The translations under genes were made by a program, and so were the position numbers. The notes under the pieces were generated by a model. That model saw only the letters and a program-made list of their open reading frames with translations. It made no database searches and was not told the DNA's origin. This document shows positions 41,867 through 51,293 of a stretch of 64,000 nt of DNA, piece after piece. Source of the stretch: Streptomyces sp. NBC_01460. GTDB taxonomy: Bacteria > Actinomycetota > Actinomycetes > Streptomycetales > Streptomycetaceae. Numbering within the stretch: the first letter of the stretch is position 1; the number at the start of each line of letters is the position of its first letter. The DNA is taken from contig NZ_CP109473.1 in the NCBI RefSeq assembly GCF_036227405.1, forward strand, positions 5,456,001-5,520,000. The letters run 5' to 3'.

Positions 41867-44800
41867 GTGTCCTCCCGCATCACCGATCCCGAGCAGCTCA
41901 AGGAGCTCCTCGGGATCCCCTTCACCCCGGAGCAGACGGCGTGCATCACCGCGCCGCCCGCCCCGCAGGTGATCGTGGCCGGAGCCGGCTCGGGGAAGAC
42001 CACGGTGATGGCGGCCCGCGTCGTCTGGCTGGTCGGCACCGGACAGGTCGCCCCGGAGCAGGTCCTCGGCCTGACGTTCACGAACAAGGCGGCCGGTGAG
42101 CTCGCCGAGCGCGTCCGCAGGGCCCTCGTCGCCGCGGGGGTCACCGACCCGGACGTCATCGACCCCGACAACCCGCCGGGCGAGCCCAGCATCTCCACCT
42201 ACCACGCCTTCGCCGGCAGGCTCCTCACCGACCACGGCCTGCGGATCGGCCTCGAACCCACCACCCGGCTCCTCGCCGACGCCACCCGCTACCAGCTGGC
42301 GGCCCGGGTGCTGCGCGAGGCACCCGGGCCCTACCCGGCGCTGACCCGGTCCTTCCCCACCCTCGTCAGCGACCTGCTGGCGCTCGACGCGGAGCTCGCC
42401 GAACACCTCGTACGCCCCGACCAGCTCGCGGAGCACGACACCGGCCTGCTCCAGGCCCTGGAGACGGCCCGGCTCACCAACGCCGAGCTGCGCAAGATCC
42501 CGGAGACGGCCGGGGCCCGCAGCGAGCTCCTGGAGCTGACCCGGCGCTACCGCGCGGCCAAGCGCAGCCGCGACCTGCTGGACTTCGGCGACCAGATCGC
42601 CCTCTCCGCCGAGCTGGCCCTCACACGGCCCGAGGTCGGCGCCGTCCTCCGCGACGAGTTCCGGGTCGTCCTGCTCGACGAGTACCAGGACACCTCCGTG
42701 GCCCAGCGGCTGCTCCTGGCCGCCCTCTTCGGCGGGGGAGGCGGGGACGGCACGACGGGGCACGCGGTCACGGCCGTCGGCGACCCCTGCCAGGCGATCT
42801 ACGGGTGGCGCGGCGCCTCCGTGGCCAACCTCGACGACTTCCCCCACCACTTCCCGCACGCCGACGGGACCCCGGCCACCCGCTACTCGCTGAGTGAGAA
42901 CCGCCGCAGCGGAGGCCGGCTGCTCCATCTCGCCAACGGCCTCGCCGAACCCCTGCGCGCCATGCACGAGGGGGTCGAGGCGCTGCGCCCCGCACCCGGG
43001 GCCGAGCGGGACGGCGCGGTCCGCTGCGCCCTCCTGCGCACCCACGCGGAGGAGATCGACTGGCTCGGCGACTCCCTCGCCCACCTCGTGCGGACCGGCA
43101 CGCCGCCCGGGGAGATCGCCGTCCTGTGCCGGACGGCGGGAGACTTCCCCCGGATCCAGGCCGCGCTCGTCGCCCGGGACATCCCGGTCGAGGTCGTCGG
43201 CCTGTCCGGGCTGCTGCACCTCCCCGAGGTCGCCGACCTCGTCGCCGTCTGCGAGGTGCTCCAGGATCCCGGGGCCAACGCCTCCCTGGTCCGGCTGCTC
43301 ACCGGACCGCGCTGGCGGATCGGGCCCCGTGACCTCGCCCTGCTGGGGCGTCGCGCCCGCCTCCTCGTCCACCGCTCCGCCCCCGGCGACGACACCGACC
43401 CGGACCGGCGCCTGGCCGAAGCCGTCGAGGGCATCGACCCCGCCGAGGTCATCTCGCTCGCCGACGCCCTCGACACCTTCCTGGAGTCGGGCGGGGCCGA
43501 GGACGACCAACTGCCGTTCTCCGCCGAGGCGCGGGTCCGCTTCGCCCGCCTCGCCACCGAGCTCCGCGACCTGCGCCGCGCGCTGGCCGACCCGCTCATG
43601 GACGTACTGCACCGCGTCCTGGCGACGACCGGCCTCGAAGTGGAACTCTCCGCCTCGCCGCACGCCCTGGCCGCCCGACGCCGCGAGACCCTCGCCAACT
43701 TCCTGGACGTCGCGGCCGGGTTCGCCGCGGTCGACGGGGAGGCGACCCTGCTGGCCTTCCTCGGCTTCCTGCGCACCGCCGCGCAGTACGAGAAGGGACT
43801 GGACAACGCGCTGCCCGGCGGCGAGAACACGGTGAAGGTCCTCACCGCCCACAAGTCCAAGGGCCTGGAATGGGACGTCGTCGCCGTACCGGGCCTCGTC
43901 ACCGGCCAGTTCCCCAGCACGCAGTCCCGGGACGCGTGGACCTCGCAGTCCCACGTCCTGCCGCACGCCCTGCGCGGCGACGCGCCCACGCTCCCCGTCC
44001 TCGACTCCTTCGACGCCAAGGGCCTCAAGGCGTTCAAGGAGGAGATGAAGGCGCACCAGCACACCGAGGAGCTCCGCCTCGGCTACGTCACCTTCACCCG
44101 GCCCCGCAGCCTGCTCCTCGGCTCGGGCCACTGGTGGGGACCGTCCCAGAAGAAGCCGCGCGGGCCGTCGGCCTTCCTGGACGCGCTGTACGAGCACTGC
44201 GCGGCCGGACACGGCGAGATCGAGGTCTGGGAGGAGGAGCCGGGGGAGGACGAGGAGAATCCGGCGCTCCAGGAGCGGGACGCCGACCAGGCGTGGCCGC
44301 TCCCCCTGGACGCCACGGCCCTGGCCCGCCGCCGCGCCGCCCGGGACACGGTGCTGGCCCACCTGGAAGCTCTCGCGGCCACGCCCGTGCCCGACGTGTA
44401 CGAGGCGCCGGCCCACGCGGGGGAGTTCCAGGACGAGCCCCCCTACGATGACGAGCCCCCCTACGAGGAGGAGGCGCCGCCCTACGACGAGGCGGACGCC
44501 CCGTACGACGACCCGTTCCCGGACGGCGGCCCGGTCCCGTACCGCGACGCGTCCCCGTACGACAAGCCAGCTCCGGACGGCGCCCGGTCTCCGTCGGCGT
44601 CTCCGTCGTCTCCGTCCTCGGCCCCGGTCCCGGACGGTGTGGGCCCGGCCCCGGGCACGGCCTCCCCCGCCCCGCACGTTCCCGCCGCTCGCGCCCCGGC
44701 GGACGCGGGCCTCACCCCGGAGGAGTCCCGCACGCTCGCCTCCTGGGACCGCGACCTCGACGCCCTCGCGGGTGAGCTGCGCCGTGCCCGGGCGACGGTG

Positions 44801-45412
44801 CACGACGTCGTCGTGCCCGCCACGCTCTCCGCCACCCAGCTCCTGCACCTCGCGGACGACCCCGAAGGCTTCGCGCGGGAGCTCGCCCGCCCCATGCCCC
44901 GGCCCCCGCAGCCCGCCGCCCGCCGGGGCACCCGCTTCCACGCCTGGGTCGAATCGCGGTTCGAGGAACTCCCGCTGCCCATGCTGGGCCCCGAGGAACT
45001 CCCCGGTGGTGACGAGAACGACGCGGACATCGCCGACGAGCGTGACCTCGCCGAGCTCAAGGAGGCCTTCGAGCGCACCGCGTACGCCCGGCGCACCCCG
45101 TACCGCGTCGAGGCCCCGTTCCAGATCACGCTCGGTGGCCGGGTGATCCGCGGCCGGATCGACGCCGTCTACCGCACGGGTGAGACGTACGAGATCGTCG
45201 ACTGGAAGACCACCCGGCACCGCACGGCCGACCCGCTCCAGCTCGCCGTCTACCGTCTCGCCTGGGCCGAGCTCCACGGCCTGCCCCTGGAGGCGGTCAC
45301 CGCGACCTTCCTCTACGTCCGGACGGGCGAGACCTCCCGTCCGGCCGCGCTGCCGGGCCGGGAGGAGCTGGAGAGGCTCCTGCTGGACGAGCCGGCTCCG
45401 CGGGGCCGATAG
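41867..45412 (+). CDS. adnB: AdnB-like UvrD helicase / RecB-type nuclease subunit
   Basis: 1181 aa from GTG 41867; TAGCCT (41854-41859) ends seven bases before, so an extra leaderless promoter inside the locus is possible. Motifs: Walker A VAGAGSGKTTVMA, LLDEYQDTSVAQ, VGDPCQAIYGWRG, VLTAHKSKGLEWDV. The C-terminal nuclease shows GRIDAVYRTG, EIVDWKTTR and LQLAVYRLAW. A Pro/Asp/Tyr-rich disordered insert (about residues 855-950) separates motor and nuclease. Unlike AdnA it has no terminal Cys cluster. The M20 dipeptidase starts 11 nt after its stop. Confidence 0.88.
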   Translation: MSSRITDPEQLKELLGIPFTPEQTACITAPPAPQVIVAGAGSGKTTVMAARVVWLVGTGQVAPEQVLGLTFTNKAAGELAERVRRALVAAGVTDPDVIDPDNPPGEPSISTYHAFAGRLLTDHGLRIGLEPTTRLLADATRYQLAARVLREAPGPYPALTRSFPTLVSDLLALDAELAEHLVRPDQLAEHDTGLLQALETARLTNAELRKIPETAGARSELLELTRRYRAAKRSRDLLDFGDQIALSAELALTRPEVGAVLRDEFRVVLLDEYQDTSVAQRLLLAALFGGGGGDGTTGHAVTAVGDPCQAIYGWRGASVANLDDFPHHFPHADGTPATRYSLSENRRSGGRLLHLANGLAEPLRAMHEGVEALRPAPGAERDGAVRCALLRTHAEEIDWLGDSLAHLVRTGTPPGEIAVLCRTAGDFPRIQAALVARDIPVEVVGLSGLLHLPEVADLVAVCEVLQDPGANASLVRLLTGPRWRIGPRDLALLGRRARLLVHRSAPGDDTDPDRRLAEAVEGIDPAEVISLADALDTFLESGGAEDDQLPFSAEARVRFARLATELRDLRRALADPLMDVLHRVLATTGLEVELSASPHALAARRRETLANFLDVAAGFAAVDGEATLLAFLGFLRTAAQYEKGLDNALPGGENTVKVLTAHKSKGLEWDVVAVPGLVTGQFPSTQSRDAWTSQSHVLPHALRGDAPTLPVLDSFDAKGLKAFKEEMKAHQHTEELRLGYVTFTRPRSLLLGSGHWWGPSQKKPRGPSAFLDALYEHCAAGHGEIEVWEEEPGEDEENPALQERDADQAWPLPLDATALARRRAARDTVLAHLEALAATPVPDVYEAPAHAGEFQDEPPYDDEPPYEEEAPPYDEADAPYDDPFPDGGPVPYRDASPYDKPAPDGARSPSASPSSPSSAPVPDGVGPAPGTASPAPHVPAARAPADAGLTPEESRTLASWDRDLDALAGELRRARATVHDVVVPATLSATQLLHLADDPEGFARELARPMPRPPQPAARRGTRFHAWVESRFEELPLPMLGPEELPGGDENDADIADERDLAELKEAFERTAYARRTPYRVEAPFQITLGGRVIRGRIDAVYRTGETYEIVDWKTTRHRTADPLQLAVYRLAWAELHGLPLEAVTATFLYVRTGETSRPAALPGREELERLLLDEPAPRGR

Positions 45413-45422
45413 GCTCATGAGC

Positions 45423-46817
45423 ATGAGCGACACCCCGGACAGCGCCGTCCGTACGTACACCGAGCAGCACCGCACGGCCTTCTTCGACGACCTGGCCGAG
45501 TGGCTGCGCATCCCGTCGGTGTCGGCTCAGCCGGAGCACGCCGGGGACGTACGGCGCAGTGCGCGGTGGCTCTCCGGAAAGCTCGCGGAGACCGGGTTCC
45601 CGGTCACGGAGATCTGGGAGACGCCCGGGGCGCCGGCGGTCTTCGCCGAGTGGCCCTCGGAGGACCCGGACGCACCCGTCGTCCTCGTCTACGGCCATCA
45701 CGACGTGCAGCCCGCGGCGCGTGAGGACGGCTGGAGCACCGACCCGTTCGACCCGGTGATCCGCGACGGCAGGATGTACGGACGGGGCGCGGCCGACGAC
45801 AAGGGCCAGGTGTTCTTCCACACACTCGGCGTCCGCGCCCACCTCGCCGCGACCGGCCGCACGACCCCCGCCGTGCACCTCAAACTCCTGGTCGAGGGCG
45901 AGGAGGAGTCCGGCTCGCCGCACTTCCGCGCGCTGGCGGAGGAGCGGGCCGCCCGTCTCGCGTCCGACGTCGTGATCGTCTCCGACACCGGCATGTGGGA
46001 CGAGGACACCCCCACCGTCTGCACCGGCACGCGCGGCCTCGCGGAATGCGAGATCGAGCTGTACGGCCCGGACCAGGACCTCCACTCGGGGTCCTTCGGT
46101 GGTGCCGTCCCCAACCCCGCGACCGCACTCGCGCGGCTCGTCGCCGCCCTCCACGACACCGACGGCAGGGTCGCGGTCCCGGGCTTCTACGACGGGGTCG
46201 CCGAGCTCACCGCGACCGAACGGGACCTCTTCGCCCAGCTGCCCTTCGACGAGGCCGCCTGGCTGCGTACGGCCGCCTCCCACGCCACGGCGGGTGAGGC
46301 GGGCTACTCCACCCTGGAGCGGATCTGGGCCAGGCCCACCGCCGAGGTCAACGGCATCGGCGGTGGTTACCAGGGAGTGGGCAGCAAGACCGTCATCCCC
46401 TCGTCCGCCCTGGTGAAGCTGAGCTTCCGGCTGGTGTCCGGCCAGGACCCGCAGCGGATCGAGGAGGCCGTCCGCAGCTGGGCCGAGGCCCGGATCCCCG
46501 CCGGCGTCCGCCACCGCGTCACCTTCGCCCCCGCGATCCGGCCCTGTCTGACGCCCCTGGACCATCCCGCCCTCCAGGCCGTGGCCCGCTCCATGGGACG
46601 GGCCTTCGGGACGAAGATCCTCTTCACCCGCGAGGGAGGCTCGGGCCCCGCAGCCGACCTGCAGGACGTGCTCGGCGCCCCCGTCCTCTTCCTCGGCACC
46701 TCCGTACCGTCCGACGGCTGGCACGGCCCCGACGAGAAGGCCGAGCTCGACCTCCTCCTCAAGGGCGCGGAGACCGCCGCCCATCTGTGGGGCGAGCTGG
46801 CCGACGCGCTCCGCTGA
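45423..46817 (+). CDS. M20-family dipeptidase
   Basis: 464 aa from ATG 45423 (in-frame ATG 45417 is the alternative). Metal ligands of the M20 di-zinc site: YGHHDVQP (His about residue 85), GRGAADDKG (bridging Asp about 121), EGEEESGS (Glu pair about 155), DTGMWDE, and a late His in SDGWHGPDEK. A lid domain lies between. It cleaves dipeptides or similar N-acyl amino acids in the cytosol. TAGGCT at 45410-45415 overlaps the TAG stop of adnB and ends seven bases before this ATG, so it may have its own leaderless transcript. Confidence 0.9.
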   Translation: MSDTPDSAVRTYTEQHRTAFFDDLAEWLRIPSVSAQPEHAGDVRRSARWLSGKLAETGFPVTEIWETPGAPAVFAEWPSEDPDAPVVLVYGHHDVQPAAREDGWSTDPFDPVIRDGRMYGRGAADDKGQVFFHTLGVRAHLAATGRTTPAVHLKLLVEGEEESGSPHFRALAEERAARLASDVVIVSDTGMWDEDTPTVCTGTRGLAECEIELYGPDQDLHSGSFGGAVPNPATALARLVAALHDTDGRVAVPGFYDGVAELTATERDLFAQLPFDEAAWLRTAASHATAGEAGYSTLERIWARPTAEVNGIGGGYQGVGSKTVIPSSALVKLSFRLVSGQDPQRIEEAVRSWAEARIPAGVRHRVTFAPAIRPCLTPLDHPALQAVARSMGRAFGTKILFTREGGSGPAADLQDVLGAPVLFLGTSVPSDGWHGPDEKAELDLLLKGAETAAHLWGELADALR

Positions 46818-46863
46818 ATCCTCTGAAACGCCCGATCCACCCCCGGGGGAGTAGGAAGCACCT

Positions 46864-47811
46864 GTGAGTACCTTCGACAACGCCACCACGGACCGTCCCA
46901 TCGGTTTCACCGCGCCCAGCGGCATCGACCGAGCCGCACACCACCGGCTCGACGAGGCCTGGCTCGCCGCGGCCTGGAGCCACCCGACGACCAGAGTGTT
47001 CGTGGTGTCCGGGGGCCAGGCGCTCGTCGACGACACCCCCGACGGCGGCACCGAGCTCGTCATGACCCCCGCCTTCGAGGCACCTCTCACCGAGACCCAC
47101 CGCTACTTCCTGGGCACCGACGAGGAGGGCGTGCGCTACTTCGCGCTCCAGAAGGACTCGCTGCCGGGCCGCATGGACCAGTCCGCACGTCCCGCCGGAC
47201 TGCGTGAGGCGGGTCTGCTCCTCGGCCCTCGTGACGCCGGACTGATGGTGCACGCGGTCGCCCTGGAGAACTGGCAGCGGCTGCACCGCTTCTGCTCACG
47301 CTGCGGCGAGCGCACCGTCATCGCCGCGGCCGGCCACATCCGCCGCTGCCAGGCCTGCGGGGCTGAGCACTACCCCCGGACCGACCCCGCGGTGATCATG
47401 CTGGTCACCGACGACCAGGACCGTGCGCTGCTGGGCCGCCAGGTGCACTGGCCCGAGGGCCGCTTCTCGACCCTCGCCGGCTTCGTCGAGCCGGGGGAGT
47501 CGATCGAGCAGTCCGTGGCCCGCGAGGTCTTCGAGGAGGCGGGGGTCACCGTCGGCGAGGTCGAGTACGTCGCCAGCCAGCCCTGGCCGTTCCCGTCCAG
47601 CCTGATGCTCGGATTCATGGCGCGTGCCGTGTCCTCGGAGATCACCGTCGACGGCGAGGAGATCGAGGAGGCCCGCTGGTTCTCCCGTGAGGACCTCACC
47701 GCGGCGTTCGACTCGGGCGAGGTGCTGCCCCCGTTCGGCGTCTCGATCGCCGCGCGTCTGATCGAGCTCTGGTACGGCAAGCCGCTCCCCAAGCCGGGCA
47801 CGGTGTTCTGA
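46864..47811 (+). CDS. nudC: NAD(+) diphosphatase NudC / NAD-cap decapping Nudix enzyme
   Basis: 315 aa, GTG start behind GGGGGAG. A four-Cys zinc site (CSRCGE about residue 142, CQACGA about 163), the Nudix box GFVEPGESIEQSVAREVFEEAGV (about 206-228, split as GFVEPGESIEQ and REVFEEAGV) and the NudC-specific SQPWPFPSSLMLGF. It splits NADH into NMNH and AMP and removes NAD caps from RNA 5' ends. Located between the adnAB-dipeptidase genes and mycoredoxin, as in mycobacteria; a strong terminator follows. Confidence 0.95.
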   Translation: MSTFDNATTDRPIGFTAPSGIDRAAHHRLDEAWLAAAWSHPTTRVFVVSGGQALVDDTPDGGTELVMTPAFEAPLTETHRYFLGTDEEGVRYFALQKDSLPGRMDQSARPAGLREAGLLLGPRDAGLMVHAVALENWQRLHRFCSRCGERTVIAAAGHIRRCQACGAEHYPRTDPAVIMLVTDDQDRALLGRQVHWPEGRFSTLAGFVEPGESIEQSVAREVFEEAGVTVGEVEYVASQPWPFPSSLMLGFMARAVSSEITVDGEEIEEARWFSREDLTAAFDSGEVLPPFGVSIAARLIELWYGKPLPKPGTVF

Positions 47812-47891
47812 CCGCCCGTCCCGTGGCCTGACCCGCCGGTCCCGGGCGGGCTGCGCCGGTCCCGGGCGGCTGAGCGCCCGTCCCGCGCATC

Positions 47892-47923
47892 ACGAAGGCC
47901 CCCGCCGAGGCGGGGGCCTTCGT
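47892..47923. terminator. Terminator between nudC and the mycoredoxin gene
   Basis: Perfect stem ACGAAGGCCCCCGCC (47892-47906) / GGCGGGGGCCTTCGT (47909-47923) between convergent genes; serves both. Confidence 0.85.
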
Positions 47924-47938
47924 CACGGACGGCGCCGG

Positions 47939-48181
47939 TCAGGCACCGATCTTCTGCTTGACCTGCGCGAGCGAGGGGTTCGTCAGCGTCGAACCGTCGG
48001 GGAAGAGCACGGTGGGTACCGTCTGGTTCCCGCCGTTCGCCTTCTCGACGAAAGCGGCCGAATCCGGGTCGTGCTCGATGTTGACCTCGGTGTACGCGAT
48101 GCCCTCGCGATCCATCTGGCCCTTGAGCCGGCGGCAGTAGCCGCACCACGTGGTGCTGTACATCGTCACAGTGCCCGGCAT
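47939..48181 (-). CDS. Mycoredoxin (glutaredoxin-like)
   Basis: 80 aa. Thioredoxin fold with the active site WCGYC (Cys 13 and 16), cis-Pro segment QTVPTVLFPDG and C-terminal helix SLAQVKQKIGA. CGYC in place of the glutaredoxin CPYC is typical of mycoredoxins, which use mycothiol to reduce protein-mycothiol mixed disulfides. ATG at 48179-48181 with AAGGGAG upstream. It lies beside nudC and uvrD2, as in M. tuberculosis (from memory). Confidence 0.9.
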   Translation of the reverse strand: MPGTVTMYSTTWCGYCRRLKGQMDREGIAYTEVNIEHDPDSAAFVEKANGGNQTVPTVLFPDGSTLTNPSLAQVKQKIGA

Positions 48182-48503
48182 GTCGTCGGTGCTCCCTTGT
48201 CTCGTGTGTCCCGCTGGTGTGTCCGGCCGGGCTGGTGTCCGGCAGGAGAGATCTCGCCGGAGAGAGGCGGGGCGAGCCCGCCCGCGCACCGTCCCGCATC
48301 GAGGGAACGTCCGTGACCCGACCACCATTCCCGGCCCCGCTCCCTTCGCGGCCGATGCCCGTCCTGCCGGGTGGCCGCAGCCCGTCCCTTCGGGGGCCGA
48401 TGCCCGTCCTGCCGGGGCCGCAGCCCCTCCCACCGGTACGACGAACGGCAGCCCCTGGGGACAACCGCCTCGGCGGCCCCTCGCGACCTGGCAGCATGGC
48501 AGG
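48182..48503. other. 322-nt divergent region between mycoredoxin and uvrD2
   Basis: No supported gene. Holds the promoters of both neighbours and a tandem duplication (48341-48427). CAGCAT (48492-48497) ends six bases before the uvrD2 GTG, a possible leaderless -10 box. Confidence 0.5.
48341..48427. repeat. Tandem direct repeat of about 44 bp
   Basis: Two adjacent copies, 48341-48384 and 48385-48427. Both start TCCCTTCG and share GGCCGATGCCCGTCCTGCCG and then GGCCGCAGCCC; they differ by a few substitutions and a one-base length change. The duplication lies in the uvrD2-mycoredoxin promoter region. Confidence 0.8.
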
Positions 48504-50726
48504 GTGACAGCAGCAACGCGTTCCACCCTCTTCCCACAGGTCCCCGACTCCGCGGACGCCGTCCTCGACGGCCTCGACCCGGAGCAGCGCGAGGTCGCGC
48601 TGGCCCTCGGCGGACCCGTGTGCGTGCTGGCCGGAGCCGGTACGGGCAAGACGCGGGCGATCACGCACCGCATCGCCTACGGGGTGCGTGCCGGGATCCT
48701 CCAGCCGACGACCGTGCTCGCCGTCACCTTCACCAACCGGGCGGCAGGGGAGATGCGGGGAAGGCTCCGCCAGCTCGGCGCCACCGGCGTCCAGGCCAGG
48801 ACCTTCCACTCCGCCGCCCTGCGCCAGCTCCAGTACTTCTGGCCGAAAGCGGTCGGTGGTGAGCTCCCGCGTCTGGTGGAGCGCAAGGTCCAGCTCGTCG
48901 CCGAGGCCGCGGCGCGCTGCGGGATCCGCCTCGACCGCAACGAGCTCCGGGACGCCACCAGCGAGATCGAGTGGGCCAAGGTCACCCAGACGGTGCCCGC
49001 CGACTACCCGGCCGCCGTCGCCAAGACCCAGCGGGACGCCCCGCGTGACCCGGCCGAGCTCTCCCAGATCTACGCGATGTACGAGCAGCTGAAGCGCGAC
49101 CGCTCGGTGATCGACTTCGAGGACGTGCTGCTGCTGACGGTCGGCATCCTCCAGGACCGCCACGACATCGCCGACCACGTCCGTCGCCAGTACCAGCACT
49201 TCGTCGTCGACGAGTACCAGGACGTCAGCCCGCTCCAGCAGCGTCTCCTCGACCTCTGGCTGGGCGACCGGGACGACCTCTGCGTCGTCGGCGACGCCGG
49301 TCAGACGATCTACTCCTTCACCGGTGCCACCCCCGACCACCTGCTGAACTTCCGCACGCGTCATCCGGACGCGACGGTCGTCAAGCTGGTGCGGGACTAC
49401 CGCTCCACCCCCCAGGTCGTCCACCTGGCCAACGGCCTGCTGAGCCAGGCGCGGGGCAGGGCGGCCGAGCACCGGCTGGAGCTGGTCTCGCAGCGGGACA
49501 AGGGCCCCGAACCCGTCTACACCGAATACACGGACGAGCCCGCGGAGGCCGAGGGCACCGCGCGGCGGATCCGCGACCTGATCGCCGCCGGAGTCCCCGC
49601 CGGTGAGATCGCCGTGCTGTACCGGGTCAATTCGCAGTCCGAGGTCTACGAGCAGGCCCTCGCGGACGCGGGCGTGCCCTACCAGCTGCGCGGCGCCGAG
49701 CGCTTCTTCGACCGCCCCGAGGTGCGGGAGGCCGGAGTCGCCCTGCGCGGTGCCGCCCGGGCGGGGGGCAACGACTCGCTGCTCGACGGCGCCGACGACC
49801 TGCCCTCCGAGGTGCGGGCGGTGCTCTCCACCAAGGGGTGGACCTCCAAGCCGCCCGCCGGCTCTGGGGCGGTGCGAGACCGGTGGGAGTCCCTCGCCGC
49901 GCTGGTGCGACTGGCGGAGGACTTCGAACAGGCCAGGCCGGGAGCGACGCTGTCCGCGCTCGTGGCCGAGCTCGACGAGCGGGCCGCCGCCCAGCACGCG
50001 CCCACGGTCCAGGGCGTCACCCTGGCGTCGCTGCACTCGGCGAAGGGCCTGGAGTGGGACGCCGCGTTCCTCGTCGGGCTCACCGAGGGCATGATGCCGA
50101 TCGCCTACGCCAAGACGGACGAACAGGTCGAGGAGGAGCGCCGGCTGCTGTACGTCGGTGTCACCCGGGCCCGCTTCCACCTCTCGCTGTCCTGGGCCCT
50201 CTCCCGCTCGCCCGGCGGCCGGGGGAACCGCAGGGCGACCCGCTTCCTCAACGGACTGCGTCCCGGCTCGGCCGGGCTCGGCGCACGAGGCGGAACCGGA
50301 GGCGGCGGCGGCATCGACCGGGGATCGCGCGCGGGGACGGCCGTCGCCGGCGCGGAGAAGCCTGCCAGGCCCGGGCGGCGGGGCCCGGTGCGGTGCCGGG
50401 TCTGCGGCAGGACGCTCACCGAAGCCGGTGAGATGAAGCTGATGCGCTGTGAGGACTGCCCCTCCGACATGGACGAAGGGCTGTACGAGCGGCTGCGTGA
50501 GTGGCGCGCGGACCGGGCGAAGGAGATCAGCCAGCCCGCCTTCTGCGTCTTCACCGACAAGACACTGATGGCGATCGCGGAGGCGGCGCCGGGCAGCGAG
50601 GGCGAGCTCGTCGTCATCGCCGGTGTCGGCAACCGGAAGCTGGCCAGGTTCGGGGCCGACGTGCTGGACATCTGCGCAGGCCGGACGGTGGGTCAGGAGC
50701 CGGGGGAGGGCGACGGCGACGTGTGA
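48504..50726 (+). CDS. uvrD2: ATP-dependent DNA helicase UvrD2 (with tetra-Cys and HRDC domains)
   Basis: 740 aa from GTG 48504. SF1 motifs: VLAGAGTGKTRAIT (Walker A), VVDEYQDVSPLQ, VGDAGQTIYSFTG, SLHSAKGLEWDA and LLYVGVTRARFHLSLS. After the motor, two CxxC pairs (CRVCGRTL and CEDCPSD, about residues 633-658) form a zinc site and an HRDC domain follows (DKTLMAIAEAAP to LDICAG), the architecture of mycobacterial UvrD2. It unwinds DNA 3'-5' in repair. It ends about 20 nt before the AT-rich wblC promoter. Confidence 0.92.
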   Translation: MTAATRSTLFPQVPDSADAVLDGLDPEQREVALALGGPVCVLAGAGTGKTRAITHRIAYGVRAGILQPTTVLAVTFTNRAAGEMRGRLRQLGATGVQARTFHSAALRQLQYFWPKAVGGELPRLVERKVQLVAEAAARCGIRLDRNELRDATSEIEWAKVTQTVPADYPAAVAKTQRDAPRDPAELSQIYAMYEQLKRDRSVIDFEDVLLLTVGILQDRHDIADHVRRQYQHFVVDEYQDVSPLQQRLLDLWLGDRDDLCVVGDAGQTIYSFTGATPDHLLNFRTRHPDATVVKLVRDYRSTPQVVHLANGLLSQARGRAAEHRLELVSQRDKGPEPVYTEYTDEPAEAEGTARRIRDLIAAGVPAGEIAVLYRVNSQSEVYEQALADAGVPYQLRGAERFFDRPEVREAGVALRGAARAGGNDSLLDGADDLPSEVRAVLSTKGWTSKPPAGSGAVRDRWESLAALVRLAEDFEQARPGATLSALVAELDERAAAQHAPTVQGVTLASLHSAKGLEWDAAFLVGLTEGMMPIAYAKTDEQVEEERRLLYVGVTRARFHLSLSWALSRSPGGRGNRRATRFLNGLRPGSAGLGARGGTGGGGGIDRGSRAGTAVAGAEKPARPGRRGPVRCRVCGRTLTEAGEMKLMRCEDCPSDMDEGLYERLREWRADRAKEISQPAFCVFTDKTLMAIAEAAPGSEGELVVIAGVGNRKLARFGADVLDICAGRTVGQEPGEGDGDV

Positions 50727-50737
50727 GAAAAACTCGT

Positions 50738-50779
50738 CGAAAAAATAGTTTGCGCCCGCAGCAGTCATCACCATAGGTT
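50738..50779 (+). promoter_or_regulatory. wblC promoter with AT-rich autoregulatory element
   Basis: An A/T run GAAAAAATAG (50739-50748) touches the -35 box TTGCGC (50750-50755); an 18-nt spacer leads to TAGGTT (50774-50779). A-rich DNA directly upstream of -35 is the known binding feature of WhiB7/WblC acting with the primary sigma factor, so autoactivation is expected. Transcription should begin near 50786. Confidence 0.75.
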
Positions 50780-50894
50780 CTTAACCACGGGAACAGCGAC
50801 TTCTCTGAAGCCCTGATTCCGTGCTGTACTTATCCGAATACCGAAGGATCGGCCCCGGCCGGTCCCCTGAGACGCCGAGAGGAGGCGATTGTCC

Positions 50895-51227
50895 GTGATC
50901 AGCATCATCAACACCATCAAAATGACCGATCCGTCGATCGTCTCCACCTGCTCGCTCGGCCTCACCCGCTCTTCGGAGCTCTCGCTCCGTGGCACCGGTG
51001 CGTCCGGCGTCTCCCTGGTCAGCCCGCTGTCCCTGGCGAGCCTGCCCGTCCGGGAGCGCAATGAGCGACCGACCGGGGCACCGGAAGCAGCCGTAGTGAA
51101 GGGACAGGCCTCGGCCTATGCCTTTACGGCAGCCGCAGCCGGTGCCGGAGCCAAGAAGCAGACGACGCAGCACCACCACACGATGTGGGCCTTCCGTGGG
51201 CCTGAACCCTGGAGTGATCCAGCCTGA
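50895..51227 (+). CDS. wblC upstream ORF (attenuation leader)
   Basis: 110 codons from GTG 50895, which has GAGAGGAGG (50877-50885) nine bases upstream; an in-frame TTG at 50889 is too close to it. It begins VISIINTIKMTDPS, is rich in Ser, Leu and Ala in the middle, and ends QHHHTMWAFRGPEPWSDPA. It is not like a folded enzyme. In whiB7/wblC leaders, translation of such ORFs is coupled to a downstream attenuator: ribosome stalling by antibiotics lets RNA polymerase read through. Its stop is 23 nt upstream of the terminator stem, as this model needs. Confidence 0.75.
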   Translation: MISIINTIKMTDPSIVSTCSLGLTRSSELSLRGTGASGVSLVSPLSLASLPVRERNERPTGAPEAAVVKGQASAYAFTAAAAGAGAKKQTTQHHHTMWAFRGPEPWSDPA

Positions 51228-51250
51228 TCAGCATCAGGCCGGCGCCTTCA

Positions 51251-51293
51251 GGGCCGCGGAACCCCACTCGGGATCCGCGGCCCTTTTGTTTTG
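51251..51293 (+). terminator. wblC attenuator (intrinsic terminator in the leader)
   Basis: Perfect 10-bp stem GGGCCGCGGA (51251-51260) / TCCGCGGCCC (51274-51283), 13-nt loop, then TTTTGTTTTG (51284-51293), the only clear T-tract terminator in the window. It lies between the uORF and wblC, so it must be bypassed to express wblC. A smaller stem GCCTGA (51222-51227) / TCAGGC (51234-51239) overlaps the uORF stop and may take part in switching. Confidence 0.88.

Noticed and set aside
39473..45511. A 2012-codon open frame antisense to adnA and adnB
   Set aside because: Shadow of GC-rich coding on the other strand: low-complexity Arg/Gly/Val-rich translation, no domain motifs, while the plus strand has complete helicase and nuclease motifs.
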